Positions 34,690 to 43,380 of a DNA stretch of 64,000 nt are shown here, piece by piece. How positions within the stretch are numbered: the first letter of the stretch is position 1; every line of letters starts with the position of its first letter. This DNA comes from Fluviicola chungangensis. GTDB lineage: Bacteria > Bacteroidota > Bacteroidia > Flavobacteriales_D > Crocinitomicaceae. Below the pieces are notes generated by a model that was not told the DNA's origin, searched no databases, and saw nothing but the letters and a program-made list of their open reading frames with translations. The position numbers and the translations under genes are program-made. The stretch spans positions 310,001 to 374,000 of the forward strand of contig NZ_VLPL01000003.1 in the NCBI RefSeq assembly GCF_007558725.1, written 5' to 3'.

Positions 34690-35508
34690 ATGACAAGACA
34701 GGAACTGATTCAACAAATTCGTGAAAAAAGATCGTTTTTATGTGTTGGTCTGGATACCGATCTGGATAAAATTCCTGCTCACTTATTGCAGACGGAAGAT
34801 CCTGTATTCGAATTCAATAAAGCAATCATTGATGCTACAAAGGATTTGTGTGTAGCTTATAAACCGAACGTTGCATTTTATGAGGCCTTGGGTCCGAAAG
34901 GCTGGGAGTCCCTAAAAAAGACGATCGATTATATTCCTGCTCACTGTCTGACTATCGCAGATGCAAAACGCGGCGATATCGGGAATACATCCACTTATTA
35001 TGCTAAAACATTCTTTGACTATTTAAATTGCGATGCAGTAACAGTGGCTCCGTATATGGGAGAAGATTCCGTCACCCCCTTCCAGGAATTTGAAGGTAAA
35101 TGGGTAATTTTACTGGCACTCACTTCGAATAAAGGTGCTTTGGATTTTCAATTTACAACAGATGCTTCCGGTGAAGAATTGTACAAAAAAGTATTGAAAA
35201 AAAGCTCCAAATGGGGTTCTGAAAATAACCTGATGTATGTTGTCGGTGCAACCCGGGCTGAAGGAATAGCCGAAGTACGTAAAATTGTTCCCCATCACTT
35301 TTTCCTGGTTCCCGGAGTAGGGGCACAGGGCGGAAGCCTGGAAGATGTAGCCAAGTACGGTTGGAACGATGACTGTGGTTTATTGGTAAATGCTTCCAGA
35401 TCCGTTATTTATGCATCAAACTCAGCTGACTTTGCAATTGAAGCACGAAAAGAAGCTCAAAAATTGCAGGAGGAAATGGCTCAAATTTTGACGGCTAAGA
35501 ATTTCTAA
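34690..35508 (+). CDS. pyrF: Orotidine 5'-phosphate decarboxylase
   Basis: 272 residues from the ATG at 34690 (a GTG directly before it is also possible). It converts OMP to UMP, the last step of de novo pyrimidine synthesis. The catalytic motif DAKRGD is at residues 91-96, with Lys93 the key acid, plus [10 protein letters not shown] at the N-terminus and VPGVGAQGG near the end (phosphate site). The length fits the longer PyrF group found in Bacteroidota and Actinobacteria. The next gene follows after 12 bases, so it heads an operon with a hydroxylase and mtnB. Confidence 0.95.
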   Translation: MTRQELIQQIREKRSFLCVGLDTDLDKIPAHLLQTEDPVFEFNKAIIDATKDLCVAYKPNVAFYEALGPKGWESLKKTIDYIPAHCLTIADAKRGDIGNTSTYYAKTFFDYLNCDAVTVAPYMGEDSVTPFQEFEGKWVILLALTSNKGALDFQFTTDASGEELYKKVLKKSSKWGSENNLMYVVGATRAEGIAEVRKIVPHHFFLVPGVGAQGGSLEDVAKYGWNDDCGLLVNASRSVIYASNSADFAIEARKEAQKLQEEMAQILTAKNF

Positions 35509-35520
35509 AACGAAATTTGT

Positions 35521-36414
35521 ATGGTTGATTACGTAGAAAAACTCATCATCTTTATCAGTACACCGATTTATGTGTTCCTGATCCTGGGTGAAATCATTCT
35601 GAGTAATTGGCATAACAGAAAGCTCTATTCGGTCGGTGATACCGTTCAGAACCTGTATTTGATGATTGCCAATATGGGAGTCGATGTCTTGATGCGTGGG
35701 ATTACTTTATTTGTTCTCCTGTTCTTCTTTGATTACCGAATAGTCAGTTGGGATACACGTGCATGGTATTATTGGGGAGCACTTTTTTTTGCCGAGGATT
35801 TCATTTTCTACTGGATTCACCGCATTGATCACGTAGTCCGTTTCTTTTGGGCAATTCACGTAACACACCATTCATCCGATAAGTATAATCTGACGACCGG
35901 TTTCCGGTCATCCGTTTTTCAGCCGGTATATCGCTTCATTTGGTTTATTCCGCTGGTGTTTTTGGGTTTTGAGCCTTTTGATATTTTCATCATGTATTCA
36001 ATTACCCAAACCTACGGGATTTTGGTGCATACCAAAACGGTTGGAAAAATGGGTATATTAGAATACTTTTTGGTCACGCCTTCGCATCACCGGGTGCATC
36101 ATGCTTCCAATGTGGAATACCTGGATAAAAACATGGGAATGATCCTGATCATATGGGATAAACTGTTCGGTACATTCCAGGCTGAAATTGACGGACTTCC
36201 GATTGAATTCGGGTTGTACGAAAAAAAAATTGACAATAATCCGGCCAATGTCATCTTTCACGAATGGGTTTCCATTTATAAAGATATCCGTAAAACAAAC
36301 GGGTTGAAAAATAAATGGTTATACATTACCAAACCACCCGGATGGAGTCATGATGGCAGTACCCTGACCTCGAAGCAATTGCGTGATCATATAAAACAAG
36401 GACAAAAAGAATAG
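35521..36414 (+). CDS. Sterol desaturase / fatty acid hydroxylase family membrane protein
   Basis: 297 residues with four to five membrane helices. The eight-histidine di-iron signature is intact: His100-x3-His104 (HRIDH), His113/116/117 (HVTHH) and His189/190/193/194 (HHRVHH). Members are membrane di-iron oxygenases acting on sterols, carotenoids, fatty acids or ether lipids; the substrate here is unknown. A lipid or hopanoid-like modification in the inner membrane is the most likely role. It sits between pyrF (12 bases) and mtnB (1 base), which looks like co-transcription without shared pathway. Confidence 0.88.
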   Translation: MVDYVEKLIIFISTPIYVFLILGEIILSNWHNRKLYSVGDTVQNLYLMIANMGVDVLMRGITLFVLLFFFDYRIVSWDTRAWYYWGALFFAEDFIFYWIHRIDHVVRFFWAIHVTHHSSDKYNLTTGFRSSVFQPVYRFIWFIPLVFLGFEPFDIFIMYSITQTYGILVHTKTVGKMGILEYFLVTPSHHRVHHASNVEYLDKNMGMILIIWDKLFGTFQAEIDGLPIEFGLYEKKIDNNPANVIFHEWVSIYKDIRKTNGLKNKWLYITKPPGWSHDGSTLTSKQLRDHIKQGQKE

Positions 36415-36415
36415 G

Positions 36416-37018
36416 ATGGAAGAAATCAAAAGAGAATTGGCAGATGTGATTCGTGCTTATCACCAAAAAGGCTGGTCACCAGCCACTTCCACCAACTATT
36501 CATTCCGAACGGTTGAAAATCCGGATGTGATCAGTGTTTCCAGATCGGGGATTGACAAATCACTTTTCTCGGCTGCTGATTTTATGGAAGTGGATATGTC
36601 AGGAAAAGCACTCCCTGCTTATGAAGGAATCCGTCCGTCTGCTGAAACCCTGATCCATTGCAAATTGTACCAATTGTTTCCTGAAATGATGTGTATTGTT
36701 CACAGTCATTCCATGTATTCGGTTTTGCAATCCATGAAGAACCGAGCCGCTGTTGAATTGAGCGGTTATGAAGTCCTGAAAGGTTTTGAAGGCATTAAAA
36801 CTCACGAAACAACCGTTCAAGTACCGGTTTTCGACAATACACAAGACATGCCTGCTTTTGCGGATGTATTGGAGCGCGAAAAAGAACGATTGACTGTTCC
36901 GGCGTTCATTATGCGTCAACATGGTACCTATGCTTGGGGACGAAACTTGTTTGAAGCCAAACGTCACCTGGAAACAGCGGAATATTTGTTCGAAGTAGAT
37001 TGGAAAATTTCCAATTAA
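36416..37018 (+). CDS. mtnB: Methylthioribulose-1-phosphate dehydratase
   Basis: 200 residues, class II aldolase fold. It dehydrates 5-methylthioribulose-1-phosphate in the methionine salvage pathway. Zinc ligands His96 and His98 (VHSHSMYS) and His169 (RQHGTYAWG) are visible, as is the N-terminal GWSPATSTNYSFR, a hallmark of MtnB. It starts one base after the stop of the hydroxylase gene. The next pathway genes mtnD, mtnC and mtnA lie 3-6 kb downstream. Confidence 0.93.
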   Translation: MEEIKRELADVIRAYHQKGWSPATSTNYSFRTVENPDVISVSRSGIDKSLFSAADFMEVDMSGKALPAYEGIRPSAETLIHCKLYQLFPEMMCIVHSHSMYSVLQSMKNRAAVELSGYEVLKGFEGIKTHETTVQVPVFDNTQDMPAFADVLEREKERLTVPAFIMRQHGTYAWGRNLFEAKRHLETAEYLFEVDWKISN

Positions 37019-37058
37019 GCAAAATTTACCCAACCATCTTTTCCGGACACTCGTTGTG

Positions 37059-37081
37059 AATTGATATCCCTGATATCAATT
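37059..37081. repeat. Perfect 10-bp inverted repeat between mtnB and the next gene
   Basis: AATTGATATC, CCT, GATATCAATT. No T run follows, so it looks like an operator for a dimeric repressor or a short stabilising hairpin rather than a terminator. It is 27 bases before the ATG at 37109. Confidence 0.5.
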
Positions 37082-37108
37082 TAAGAAAAGACCAAAGCAG
37101 CATCTAAT

Positions 37109-38299
37109 ATGAAATTACGTTTTACAGTGATCATCACATTATTCGCCGGATTATTTTCCTACGGGCAAACATTCTCCCCTCAAAACAGCGGTGTATCTGT
37201 CCAATTGAACGCAATTGATTTTTTTAGCCCCTCTGTTGGGATGGTTGCCGGTAATTCCGGTGTAATCCGAAAAACGAGCGATTCCGGGCTAAACTGGACG
37301 GCTTCGAATTCCGGGACTATGCAGGATCTGACGGGAATAGCATTCTTAAATGCAACGACCTGCCTGGCAGTCGGTAAGAATGGAACCATTCTCAAAACAA
37401 CCAATTCAGGAACAAGCTGGTCAACCGTTAATTCGGGTACGACTAATGACCTGACAGGAATTTTTGTAAACGGGTTGAATATGTATGTTACCGGGGTGAA
37501 CGGTACGATCCTGATTTCGACCAATTCCGGTAATGCATGGACAGCGACCAATACCGGGATTTCCTTCAAATTGAATAAGATCTTTTTTGTTTCCGACCTC
37601 ATCGGATACGCAGTAGGAGATGGGGGAACGATCCTGAAAACGATTAATGCGGGCCAGGCATGGAATTTTCTGACCAGCGGGACCAATACGCATTCCTTGA
37701 CAGACGTTTATTTTACCGACGGAAATACCGGAGTTGTGACCGGAGGGATCACTGCTTCAAACGAAGCAATCATTTTGCGTACAACCAATGCGGGTTCTAT
37801 TTGGACTTCGAATACTTTTTCCGGAACGGTCTTAAACGGATTGGGTTTTTACCCCGACAATTCTCTTGGATTTGCCGTGGGAGGAAGTTTTAGCGGTAAT
37901 ACGAGCGTGATCATGAAAACAACGGGACAGGGGGCTTCCTGGTCACCGGTCTCATCATCATCTTCACGACAATTGGCAGTTTGTTTTCCTGGAAATGGGA
38001 TAGGCTATTCCTGCGGATTGAACGGAACGATTTTGCGACTGGCAGCGAATACGGCTGATTTGGAAGAGAACGATGAGTTAGGTATTCAGATCGGTCCGAA
38101 TCCGGGAAATGGAATTTTTGAGGTTTCCGGGAATTTATCCGGTGATTTTTCTATAGAAGTTTTAGCTGCAAACGGTCAGCGTGTTGCTTTTGTAAAAAAT
38201 GGAAACGAAATTGATTTGAGGGCTTGTCCGAAGGGAATTTATTTTGCTGTGATTTGTTCCGAAAAATCAACCATTATGCGTAAATTGGTTAAAGAATAA
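37109..38299 (+). CDS. Ycf48/BNR-like beta-propeller protein with T9SS type A sorting domain
   Basis: 396 residues. Signal peptide (1-20, AGLFSYGQ). Residues ~25-310 contain about six repeats of the kind GxxGTILKTTNSGTSW, typical of Ycf48-like/BNR seven-bladed propellers. The last ~75 residues are a type A T9SS domain (IQIGPNPGNGIFEVSG, SIEVLAANGQRV, CPKGIYFAVI, MRKLVKE). A secreted surface protein; the Ycf48 name comes from a photosystem assembly factor, but that function is not implied here. It lies in the gap between methionine salvage genes. Confidence 0.88.
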   Translation: MKLRFTVIITLFAGLFSYGQTFSPQNSGVSVQLNAIDFFSPSVGMVAGNSGVIRKTSDSGLNWTASNSGTMQDLTGIAFLNATTCLAVGKNGTILKTTNSGTSWSTVNSGTTNDLTGIFVNGLNMYVTGVNGTILISTNSGNAWTATNTGISFKLNKIFFVSDLIGYAVGDGGTILKTINAGQAWNFLTSGTNTHSLTDVYFTDGNTGVVTGGITASNEAIILRTTNAGSIWTSNTFSGTVLNGLGFYPDNSLGFAVGGSFSGNTSVIMKTTGQGASWSPVSSSSSRQLAVCFPGNGIGYSCGLNGTILRLAANTADLEENDELGIQIGPNPGNGIFEVSGNLSGDFSIEVLAANGQRVAFVKNGNEIDLRACPKGIYFAVICSEKSTIMRKLVKE

Positions 38300-38318
38300 T
38301 CAATTAAGGTCTTGGGAT

Positions 38319-38612
38319 ATGGATTGGAATTTACTCGCATTCGGTTTCATTTGTTTATTGATCGTATTCCAGTTGATAACGCTCTTTATCAAGCTAAAAT
38401 CTAATAAGGGAATTTTTTATGTGATATCCATTTTCAGTATTGTTTGTGGCATCACTTTCTATTTCCTCTACGGTTTTTTCCTGGATCAGGGAACTCTTTC
38501 CGATGATCAAATCCCTGCTTATGAAAGAGGGTTTCAAATTGCTGCGTGGTTGTTGCTAACAAGTGTGGCTTCTTTGCTGGTGAATTTTTTCTGGAGAAAG
38601 AAGCAGAAATAA
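38319..38612 (+). CDS. Small membrane protein of unknown function
   Basis: 97 residues with three likely membrane helices (LLAFGFICLLIVFQLITLFI; VISIFSIVCGITFYFLYGFF; IAAWLLLTSVASLLVNFF) and a basic C-terminal tail WRKKQK. No family recognised. It begins 19 bases after the T9SS gene and is probably co-transcribed with it. Confidence 0.7.
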   Translation: MDWNLLAFGFICLLIVFQLITLFIKLKSNKGIFYVISIFSIVCGITFYFLYGFFLDQGTLSDDQIPAYERGFQIAAWLLLTSVASLLVNFFWRKKQK

Positions 38613-38650
38613 TGAGCTGTTTTTACATGCTTTTCTAAAACTCAATTGCA

Positions 38651-38737
38651 ATGAACGGTTTCTCCCAGATACACGACCGGAATAAAACGCGTTTTGCATT
38701 GCACGCGGATGGCACGTTGGAAGAGAAGAAGGTTTAG
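38651..38737 (+). CDS. Possible 28-residue small ORF or gene remnant
   Basis: ATG to TAG, encoding a hydrophilic peptide starting MNGFSQIHDRNKTRF and ending LEEKKV. Its composition looks like a piece of a soluble protein. It ends five bases before the 36-bp palindrome at 38743. It has no ribosome binding site or promoter; it may equally be chance. Confidence 0.25.
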   Translation: MNGFSQIHDRNKTRFALHADGTLEEKKV

Positions 38738-38742
38738 AGTTG

Positions 38743-38778
38743 GGTAGCAGGGATGCAATTAATTGCATCCCTGCTACC
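38743..38778. repeat. Perfect 36-bp palindrome
   Basis: GGTAGCAGGGATGCAATT followed immediately by its exact reverse complement, with no spacer. It lies between convergent genes. The core resembles palindromic intergenic elements common in Bacteroidota. As RNA it would form a very stable hairpin; a T run on the plus strand is short (CGTTT), so terminator function is possible but not typical. Confidence 0.8.
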
Positions 38779-38805
38779 GTTTATTACGATAAATAAGTTA
38801 TTCCC

Positions 38806-39666
38806 TTATTTTCCAGAGCTTTGCAGTAAATTCATGATCTCATCCAGTTTCGGAGAAAGAATGATTTCCGTTCTCCGGTTTTTTGCTTTTCCTTCGGGCG
38901 TATCATTGGATGCTTTCGGATAGTATTCACCACGACCGGAAGCGGTCATACGTGTTGCAGCAACTCCGTATTTTTCGTTCAACATACGTGTAATGGAAGT
39001 GGCACGCGCCACACTTAAATCCCAGTTGTCTTTGTAAACAGCTGTCTTGATCGGTACATTATCCGTATGACCTTCTACCAGGATCTGGATATCCGGGTTT
39101 TTGTTCAGTACATCGGCCAATACTTTCAAAGCTTCCACCCCTTTCGGTTCAACGGTATTGGACCCTGATTTAAACAGGAGTTTGTCCGACATCGAAACGT
39201 ACACTTTACCGTCCCTGATTTCCATGGTCAATTCATCCGAGTTAAATCCGACCAATGCATCGCGTAAAGTTTGGTTCAGTTTCCGGGTCATTTCATCCTG
39301 GCGTGCAATAATCGCCTGCATTTCACGAAGCATGCGTTCTTTCTCCTGGAGATCTTTGTTCTTGTTTTGAAGGTCCCGCTCTTTTTGGCTGAGCTGTGCA
39401 GACTGATTTTCGTTGATGTTTTCCTGGCCGGAAAGTTTATTTTGCAGACTTCTGTTATCCGCTGTAAGTCGCTCGTTAACAGATTTTTGATCAGCGAGGG
39501 AAGTACACAATGAATCGCGCTCTGCTACAACAGCCTGAAGCCGTTTTCCACCTTTTTGTTTCTCCGGAATAGGGTCACCACATTTATAAATCGGTTTACA
39601 AGAGGACACTGCCAGCATTCCAACGGCGAGTGTGCCTATCAGAATGGATTTGTTGAATACTTTCAT
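38806..39666 (-). CDS. OmpA family lipoprotein with coiled coil
   Basis: 286 residues. Lipoprotein signal with lipobox AVSSC (Cys23). Residues ~45-135 are heptad-rich coiled coil (ERLTADNRSLQNKL, KERDLQNKNKDLQEKERML). The C-terminal OmpA/MotB-like domain (~150-275) has VEGHTDNVPI, DLSVARATSITRML, SGRGEYYPKASN and NRRTEI, which bind peptidoglycan diaminopimelate. It likely tethers the outer membrane to the cell wall. It is on the opposite strand to its neighbours and divergent from mtnD. Confidence 0.92.
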   Translation of the reverse strand: MKVFNKSILIGTLAVGMLAVSSCKPIYKCGDPIPEKQKGGKRLQAVVAERDSLCTSLADQKSVNERLTADNRSLQNKLSGQENINENQSAQLSQKERDLQNKNKDLQEKERMLREMQAIIARQDEMTRKLNQTLRDALVGFNSDELTMEIRDGKVYVSMSDKLLFKSGSNTVEPKGVEALKVLADVLNKNPDIQILVEGHTDNVPIKTAVYKDNWDLSVARATSITRMLNEKYGVAATRMTASGRGEYYPKASNDTPEGKAKNRRTEIILSPKLDEIMNLLQSSGK

Positions 39667-39841
39667 AACTCTTTGTTTTATAATTGGTTTATTAAAGAAA
39701 AGGAATTCGGAAAAAGCGGTTCAAGCTAATTAGGTTTTTTTAGGATAGTTTGGAATTAATTGTGATTTACGGGGATCTGTCAGACAACTTCATGCACACA
39801 TTTTTTTTAGTATATTCTCTTCATTGCGATTCGCAATTAAT

Positions 39842-39849
39842 TAACTTTG
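39842..39849 (+). promoter_or_regulatory. mtnD promoter -7 element with adjacent inverted repeat
   Basis: TAACTTTG, 4 bases before the ATG at 39854. Just upstream, ATTGCG-ATT-CGCAAT (39823-39837) is an inverted repeat at the expected -33 to -20 position and could be an operator. Confidence 0.5.
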
Positions 39850-39853
39850 TTTC

Positions 39854-40393
39854 ATGGCAATATTATCCATTCCAGATTTGAATATTACGGAGCGTGATCC
39901 GCAGAAAATCCGCGAGTTTATGCAGGTACGAGGAATCTTTTTCGATCAATGGCAGGCAGACATCGTCTTTGAAGACAGTGCCAGTCAGGAGGAAATCCTG
40001 AAAGCATATGAATCAAGTTTGACTCCATTCATGCATGCGGGCGGTTATCAGACAGCAGATGTGATTACAATCAATAAACTGACGGAAAACTACGAAGCGA
40101 TCCGTGCGAAGTTTTTGGCAGAACACACCCATTCCGAAGATGAAATTCGCTTTTTCGTTGATGGGCATGGCTTGTTTTGGTTTAACCTGGAAAATGAACC
40201 TGTTTTCAACCTGCTTTGTGAACAGGGTGATCTGATTTCTGTACCCGCAGGCACAAAACACTGGTTCGATGCAGGTGAAACGAATCCGTTTGTGAAAGCG
40301 ATCCGCATTTTCATTGATATGAGCGGGTGGGTTCCTCATTATACGGAATCGAGGCTGGAGGAGCGATTTAGCAATTTTAGGGTCTCAAAATAA
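39854..40393 (+). CDS. mtnD: Acireductone dioxygenase
   Basis: 179 residues, cupin fold. It oxidises acireductone to the keto acid precursor of methionine plus formate (Fe form), or off-pathway products (Ni form). Metal ligands are His91, His93, Glu97 (EHTHSEDE) and His136 (GTKHWFDAG). Next comes mtnC, 69 bases downstream, after an unusual pair of overlapping hairpins. Confidence 0.94.
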   Translation: MAILSIPDLNITERDPQKIREFMQVRGIFFDQWQADIVFEDSASQEEILKAYESSLTPFMHAGGYQTADVITINKLTENYEAIRAKFLAEHTHSEDEIRFFVDGHGLFWFNLENEPVFNLLCEQGDLISVPAGTKHWFDAGETNPFVKAIRIFIDMSGWVPHYTESRLEERFSNFRVSK

Positions 40394-40398
40394 ACCAG

Positions 40399-40437
40399 AT
40401 TGCGTTCTCTGACGTAATAACGCAATATTACGTCAGA
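40399..40437 (+). promoter_or_regulatory. Overlapping alternative hairpins or pseudoknot between mtnD and mtnC
   Basis: Hairpin 1: ATTGCGTT (40399-40406) with AACGCAAT (40419-40426), 8 bp. Hairpin 2: TCTGACGTAATA (40408-40419) with TATTACGTCAGA (40426-40437), 12 bp. The 5' arm of hairpin 2 lies in the loop of hairpin 1. They exclude each other or, if hairpin 2 loses its end pairs, form an H-type pseudoknot. No T run follows; mtnC starts 26 bases later. Confidence 0.5.
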
Positions 40438-40462
40438 CAATTCCCTAATAAAGATATTTAAA

Positions 40463-41158
40463 ATGACACTTCAAAGACCCAAATTCATTCTCACGGACAT
40501 CGAAGGAACCACTTCTTCCATTTCATTTGTTGCAGAAAAACTGTTCCCTTATTTCCGGAATAACATTCTTGACTTAATGGAATTGACAGATAATCCGGTT
40601 GTAAAAGAAGCGTTTAAACAAACTGTGGAACTGGCTTGGTCCGAAGATGGGGAACGTATTGCTACCGATCAGGAAATCATCGATAAATTATACGAATGGA
40701 GTGTGGAAGATCGTAAAATTACGCCGTTGAAAACCTTGCAGGGAGTTCTTTGGGACAAAGGTTACCGCGACGGTGAACTAAAAGGGCATGTTTACCCGGA
40801 AGTAGCTGCGAATCTGAAGAAATGGAAAGGGCAGGGAATTGACTTGGGAGTATTTTCTTCGGGTTCTGTTCCGGCACAAAAACTCATTTTCGGATATAGT
40901 GTTTCCGGAGACCTGACACCTTATTTTTCTGCCTACTTCGATACCAATACGGGCGGAAAGAGAGAAGCAAAGACTTATGCAAAAATTGCCGAAGCGCTTC
41001 AACTGAAACCATCCGAAATTCTTTTTTTAAGTGATATTTCCGAAGAACTGGAAGCGGCTGATTCAAACGGTTTTCAAACCATTCAGCTGGCAAGAGAAGG
41101 GATGACTCCAACCTGGAAGCACTTTGCGACTTCGTTTGATGAGATAACTTTTGAATAA
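40463..41158 (+). CDS. mtnC: Acireductone synthase (enolase-phosphatase E1)
   Basis: 231 residues, HAD superfamily. It enolises and dephosphorylates 2,3-diketo-5-methylthiopentyl-1-phosphate to acireductone, the substrate of MtnD. Motif I reads LTDIEGTT with Asp12 and Glu14, the E1 variant of DxDGT. Motif II is VFSSGS, and the late acidic motif is FLSDISEELEAA. Ends DEITFE. Follows mtnD and very likely shares its transcript. Confidence 0.94.
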   Translation: MTLQRPKFILTDIEGTTSSISFVAEKLFPYFRNNILDLMELTDNPVVKEAFKQTVELAWSEDGERIATDQEIIDKLYEWSVEDRKITPLKTLQGVLWDKGYRDGELKGHVYPEVAANLKKWKGQGIDLGVFSSGSVPAQKLIFGYSVSGDLTPYFSAYFDTNTGGKREAKTYAKIAEALQLKPSEILFLSDISEELEAADSNGFQTIQLAREGMTPTWKHFATSFDEITFE

Positions 41159-41278
41159 TAACAGAAGAATCAATTCTTAACACAGCTCGCAATTTTTCAA
41201 TAAAATGAGGTATTATATTCTGTAGCTTGGTCTTGCCCATGTGATATTCGCATGGAACAAAATTTAAACTACATAACT

Positions 41279-41980
41279 ATGAAGAGAATACTACTTTCAT
41301 TAAGTATGGGCTTGCTTTGTTTTTGGGGAAGCGCGCAACGATTGCTTGATTTACAACTCACCATCACTGCTCCTCAAAATGGAGATACGATTGAAGCGGA
41401 GGTACCGTTTAATTTCGTTGTAAACGTCAAAAACGCTGATTCTGTTGAAAGTCTGGAAGCAACGGATTCAGTCTATTATTATTTTATTCTTTTTGGTGAC
41501 ACAACAGTTTTTGCACAGAATAACCAAAATCATTTGGACTACACAGGAAATTCACTGATTCCAATGCAGAGTTTTGATATTCCCAGAATTATCGGATTTT
41601 CAGACCAGTTTGTTGGAATGACAGTAGATGTGTGCGTTTATGTGAAACCTGAAAACGCCCAAAATCCAATTGAAGACCCCGACCAATCGAATAATATGGA
41701 TTGTATTACAGTTCATGTTACTTCCAATAATTTATCTGTTTCCACACATGAACTTTCCACTGTTAAAATAGGCCCTAATCCCGCAAATGATCATTTTAGT
41801 TTAATCGGGGCAGATGAGAATTCAGTTGTCTCCGTTATGGACTTGCAAGGAAACAGGGTGGATTTTAACCGGGATAACGGAGAGAAGATTGATTGCTCTA
41901 ACTGGAAAAATGGTGTTTATTTATTGAACATCACGAATGATTTAGGAACGATTGTCAGGAAACTGATAGTTTCGCATTAA
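41279..41980 (+). CDS. Small secreted protein with T9SS type A sorting domain
   Basis: 233 residues from the ATG at 41279, start of a signal peptide (MKRILLSLSMGLLCFWGSAQ); the frame opens earlier at 41252. Residues ~22-150 form one Ig-like beta domain (LTITAPQNGDTIEAEVPFNF). The last ~75 residues are a type A T9SS domain (VKIGPNPANDHFSL, VSVMDLQGNRVDF, WKNGVYLLNI, VRKLIVSH). No enzymatic motif. It lies between mtnC and mtnA, whose own promoter follows. Confidence 0.83.
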   Translation: MKRILLSLSMGLLCFWGSAQRLLDLQLTITAPQNGDTIEAEVPFNFVVNVKNADSVESLEATDSVYYYFILFGDTTVFAQNNQNHLDYTGNSLIPMQSFDIPRIIGFSDQFVGMTVDVCVYVKPENAQNPIEDPDQSNNMDCITVHVTSNNLSVSTHELSTVKIGPNPANDHFSLIGADENSVVSVMDLQGNRVDFNRDNGEKIDCSNWKNGVYLLNITNDLGTIVRKLIVSH

Positions 41981-42020
41981 ATCTTTTCATCTGTAAATCT
42001 AAAAATAGACTCCCGGTCAA

Positions 42021-42048
42021 TTGAATTGGTTCAAATAGATTAATTTTG
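42021..42048 (+). promoter_or_regulatory. mtnA promoter
   Basis: TTG at 42021-42023, 17 bases, TAATTTTG at 42041-42048; ATG at 42066. Confidence 0.6.
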
Positions 42049-42065
42049 CGGCATAAAATAAGTTT

Positions 42066-43130
42066 ATGAGCGCATTCAGAACCATTTGGACAACCGAGGA
42101 CCACTACGTGGAAGTTATTGATCAACGCAAATTACCCCATGAATGGGTAGTTGAAAAATTGATTTCCTATAAAGACGCGGAACGTGCAATCAAAGAGATG
42201 GTTGTTCGTGGTGCTCCGTTAATTGGTGCTACTGCTGCTTATGGTATTTACCTGGCAGCAAAAGAAGGTGCGGATTTAAATGAGGCATTTGCCGATTTGC
42301 GACTTTCAAGACCGACAGCAGTGAATTTATTCTGGGCACTAGACCGCATGAAAGCAAAACTTGCCGGTGCAACAGACCTGGTTCAGACTGCCTGGGAAGA
42401 AGCCGCTCAAATTGTGGAAGATGACGTCGAAACGTGCCGCATGATCGGTGTGCACGGTTTGCCTTTGATTGAGGCTATTTCAAAGAAAAAAAGGGGAGAA
42501 ACGGTTCATATCCTGACGCATTGCAACGCAGGAATGTTGGGTTGCATCGAGTGGGGAACCATTACGTCACCGATTTATCAGGCTGTCCAAAAAGGAATTA
42601 AAGTGCACGTTTGGGTGGATGAAACACGTCCGCGCCTGCAAGGTGCAAATCTGACCTGTTATGAACTGACAAGACACGATGTTCCGCATACACTGATTGT
42701 AGATAACCAGGGCGGACATTTGATGCAGCACGGTATGGTTGACATGTGTATTGTTGGGACAGATCGAACGACTCGTCAGGGAGATGTCGCCAATAAGATC
42801 GGAACCTATCTGAAAGCACTTGCAGCACACGATAATCACATTCCGTTTTATGTAGCGCTTCCGTCAACGACTTTGGATATGACGATTCGTGATGGTTTGA
42901 AAGAAATCCCGATCGAACAGCGAAACCAGAATGAAGTACGCTATGTGGTCGGTAAAAGCAAGATCACCGGTCAGTTGGATGAAGTACTGATCTGCCCGGA
43001 AACCACGCAGGCAAGCAATTACGGATTTGATGTGACTCCCGCACGTTTGGTAACGGCATTGATTACAGAACGCGGAGTTTGCAATGCCAGCGAAGAAGGA
43101 TTGTTGAAGCTCTTCCCGGAATACAACTAA
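42066..43130 (+). CDS. mtnA: S-methyl-5-thioribose-1-phosphate isomerase
   Basis: 354 residues. It isomerises methylthioribose-1-phosphate to methylthioribulose-1-phosphate, the substrate of MtnB. The family pattern of the eIF-2B-like fold is clear: VVRGAPLIGATAAYG, the catalytic Cys in LTHCNAGML, ETRPRLQGANLT, and the catalytic Asp in VGTDRTTRQGDVANKIGT. It has its own promoter. With MtnB, MtnC and MtnD encoded nearby, most of the salvage pathway is in this window; the nucleosidase or phosphorylase and the final aminotransferase are not. Confidence 0.95.
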   Translation: MSAFRTIWTTEDHYVEVIDQRKLPHEWVVEKLISYKDAERAIKEMVVRGAPLIGATAAYGIYLAAKEGADLNEAFADLRLSRPTAVNLFWALDRMKAKLAGATDLVQTAWEEAAQIVEDDVETCRMIGVHGLPLIEAISKKKRGETVHILTHCNAGMLGCIEWGTITSPIYQAVQKGIKVHVWVDETRPRLQGANLTCYELTRHDVPHTLIVDNQGGHLMQHGMVDMCIVGTDRTTRQGDVANKIGTYLKALAAHDNHIPFYVALPSTTLDMTIRDGLKEIPIEQRNQNEVRYVVGKSKITGQLDEVLICPETTQASNYGFDVTPARLVTALITERGVCNASEEGLLKLFPEYN

Positions 43131-43142
43131 GGATGTTCCTTA

Positions 43143-43181
43143 TGTCCCATGTGGTTCATTTTTATTAAACCACATAGGACA
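43143..43181. repeat. Dispersed inverted repeat at the left flank of the accessory island
   Basis: TGTCCCATGTGGTT (43143-43156) with AACCACATAGGACA (43168-43181), 14 bp with one mismatch and an 11-base loop. The arm CCACATAGGACA recurs at 50831-50842 on the other side of the island. Elements with this core are common intergenic repeats in Bacteroidota. Confidence 0.6.
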
Positions 43182-43278
43182 AATAGCCAAAATCTTTAAA
43201 ATCCTTTGAAATCTCTGTAGCCCAGTTACAATAAAGGATTCAGCACATTCGTTATATGGGAAGGAACCAAGAAGAATT

Positions 43279-43321
43279 TAGGGGAATTGGGGGTCAAACC
43301 TCCAATTTTCCTACCCTTTTT
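43279..43321 (+). terminator. Strong terminator before the island
   Basis: TAGGGGAATTGGGGGT (43279-43294), loop CAA, ACCTCCAATTTTCCTA (43298-43313), 16 bp with three G-U pairs, then CCCTTTTT. Confidence 0.75.
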
Positions 43322-43380
43322 AGTATCCAAACTATAAGTTATTACTTATACGTTTGAATCAACCAAATAAATGAATCACC

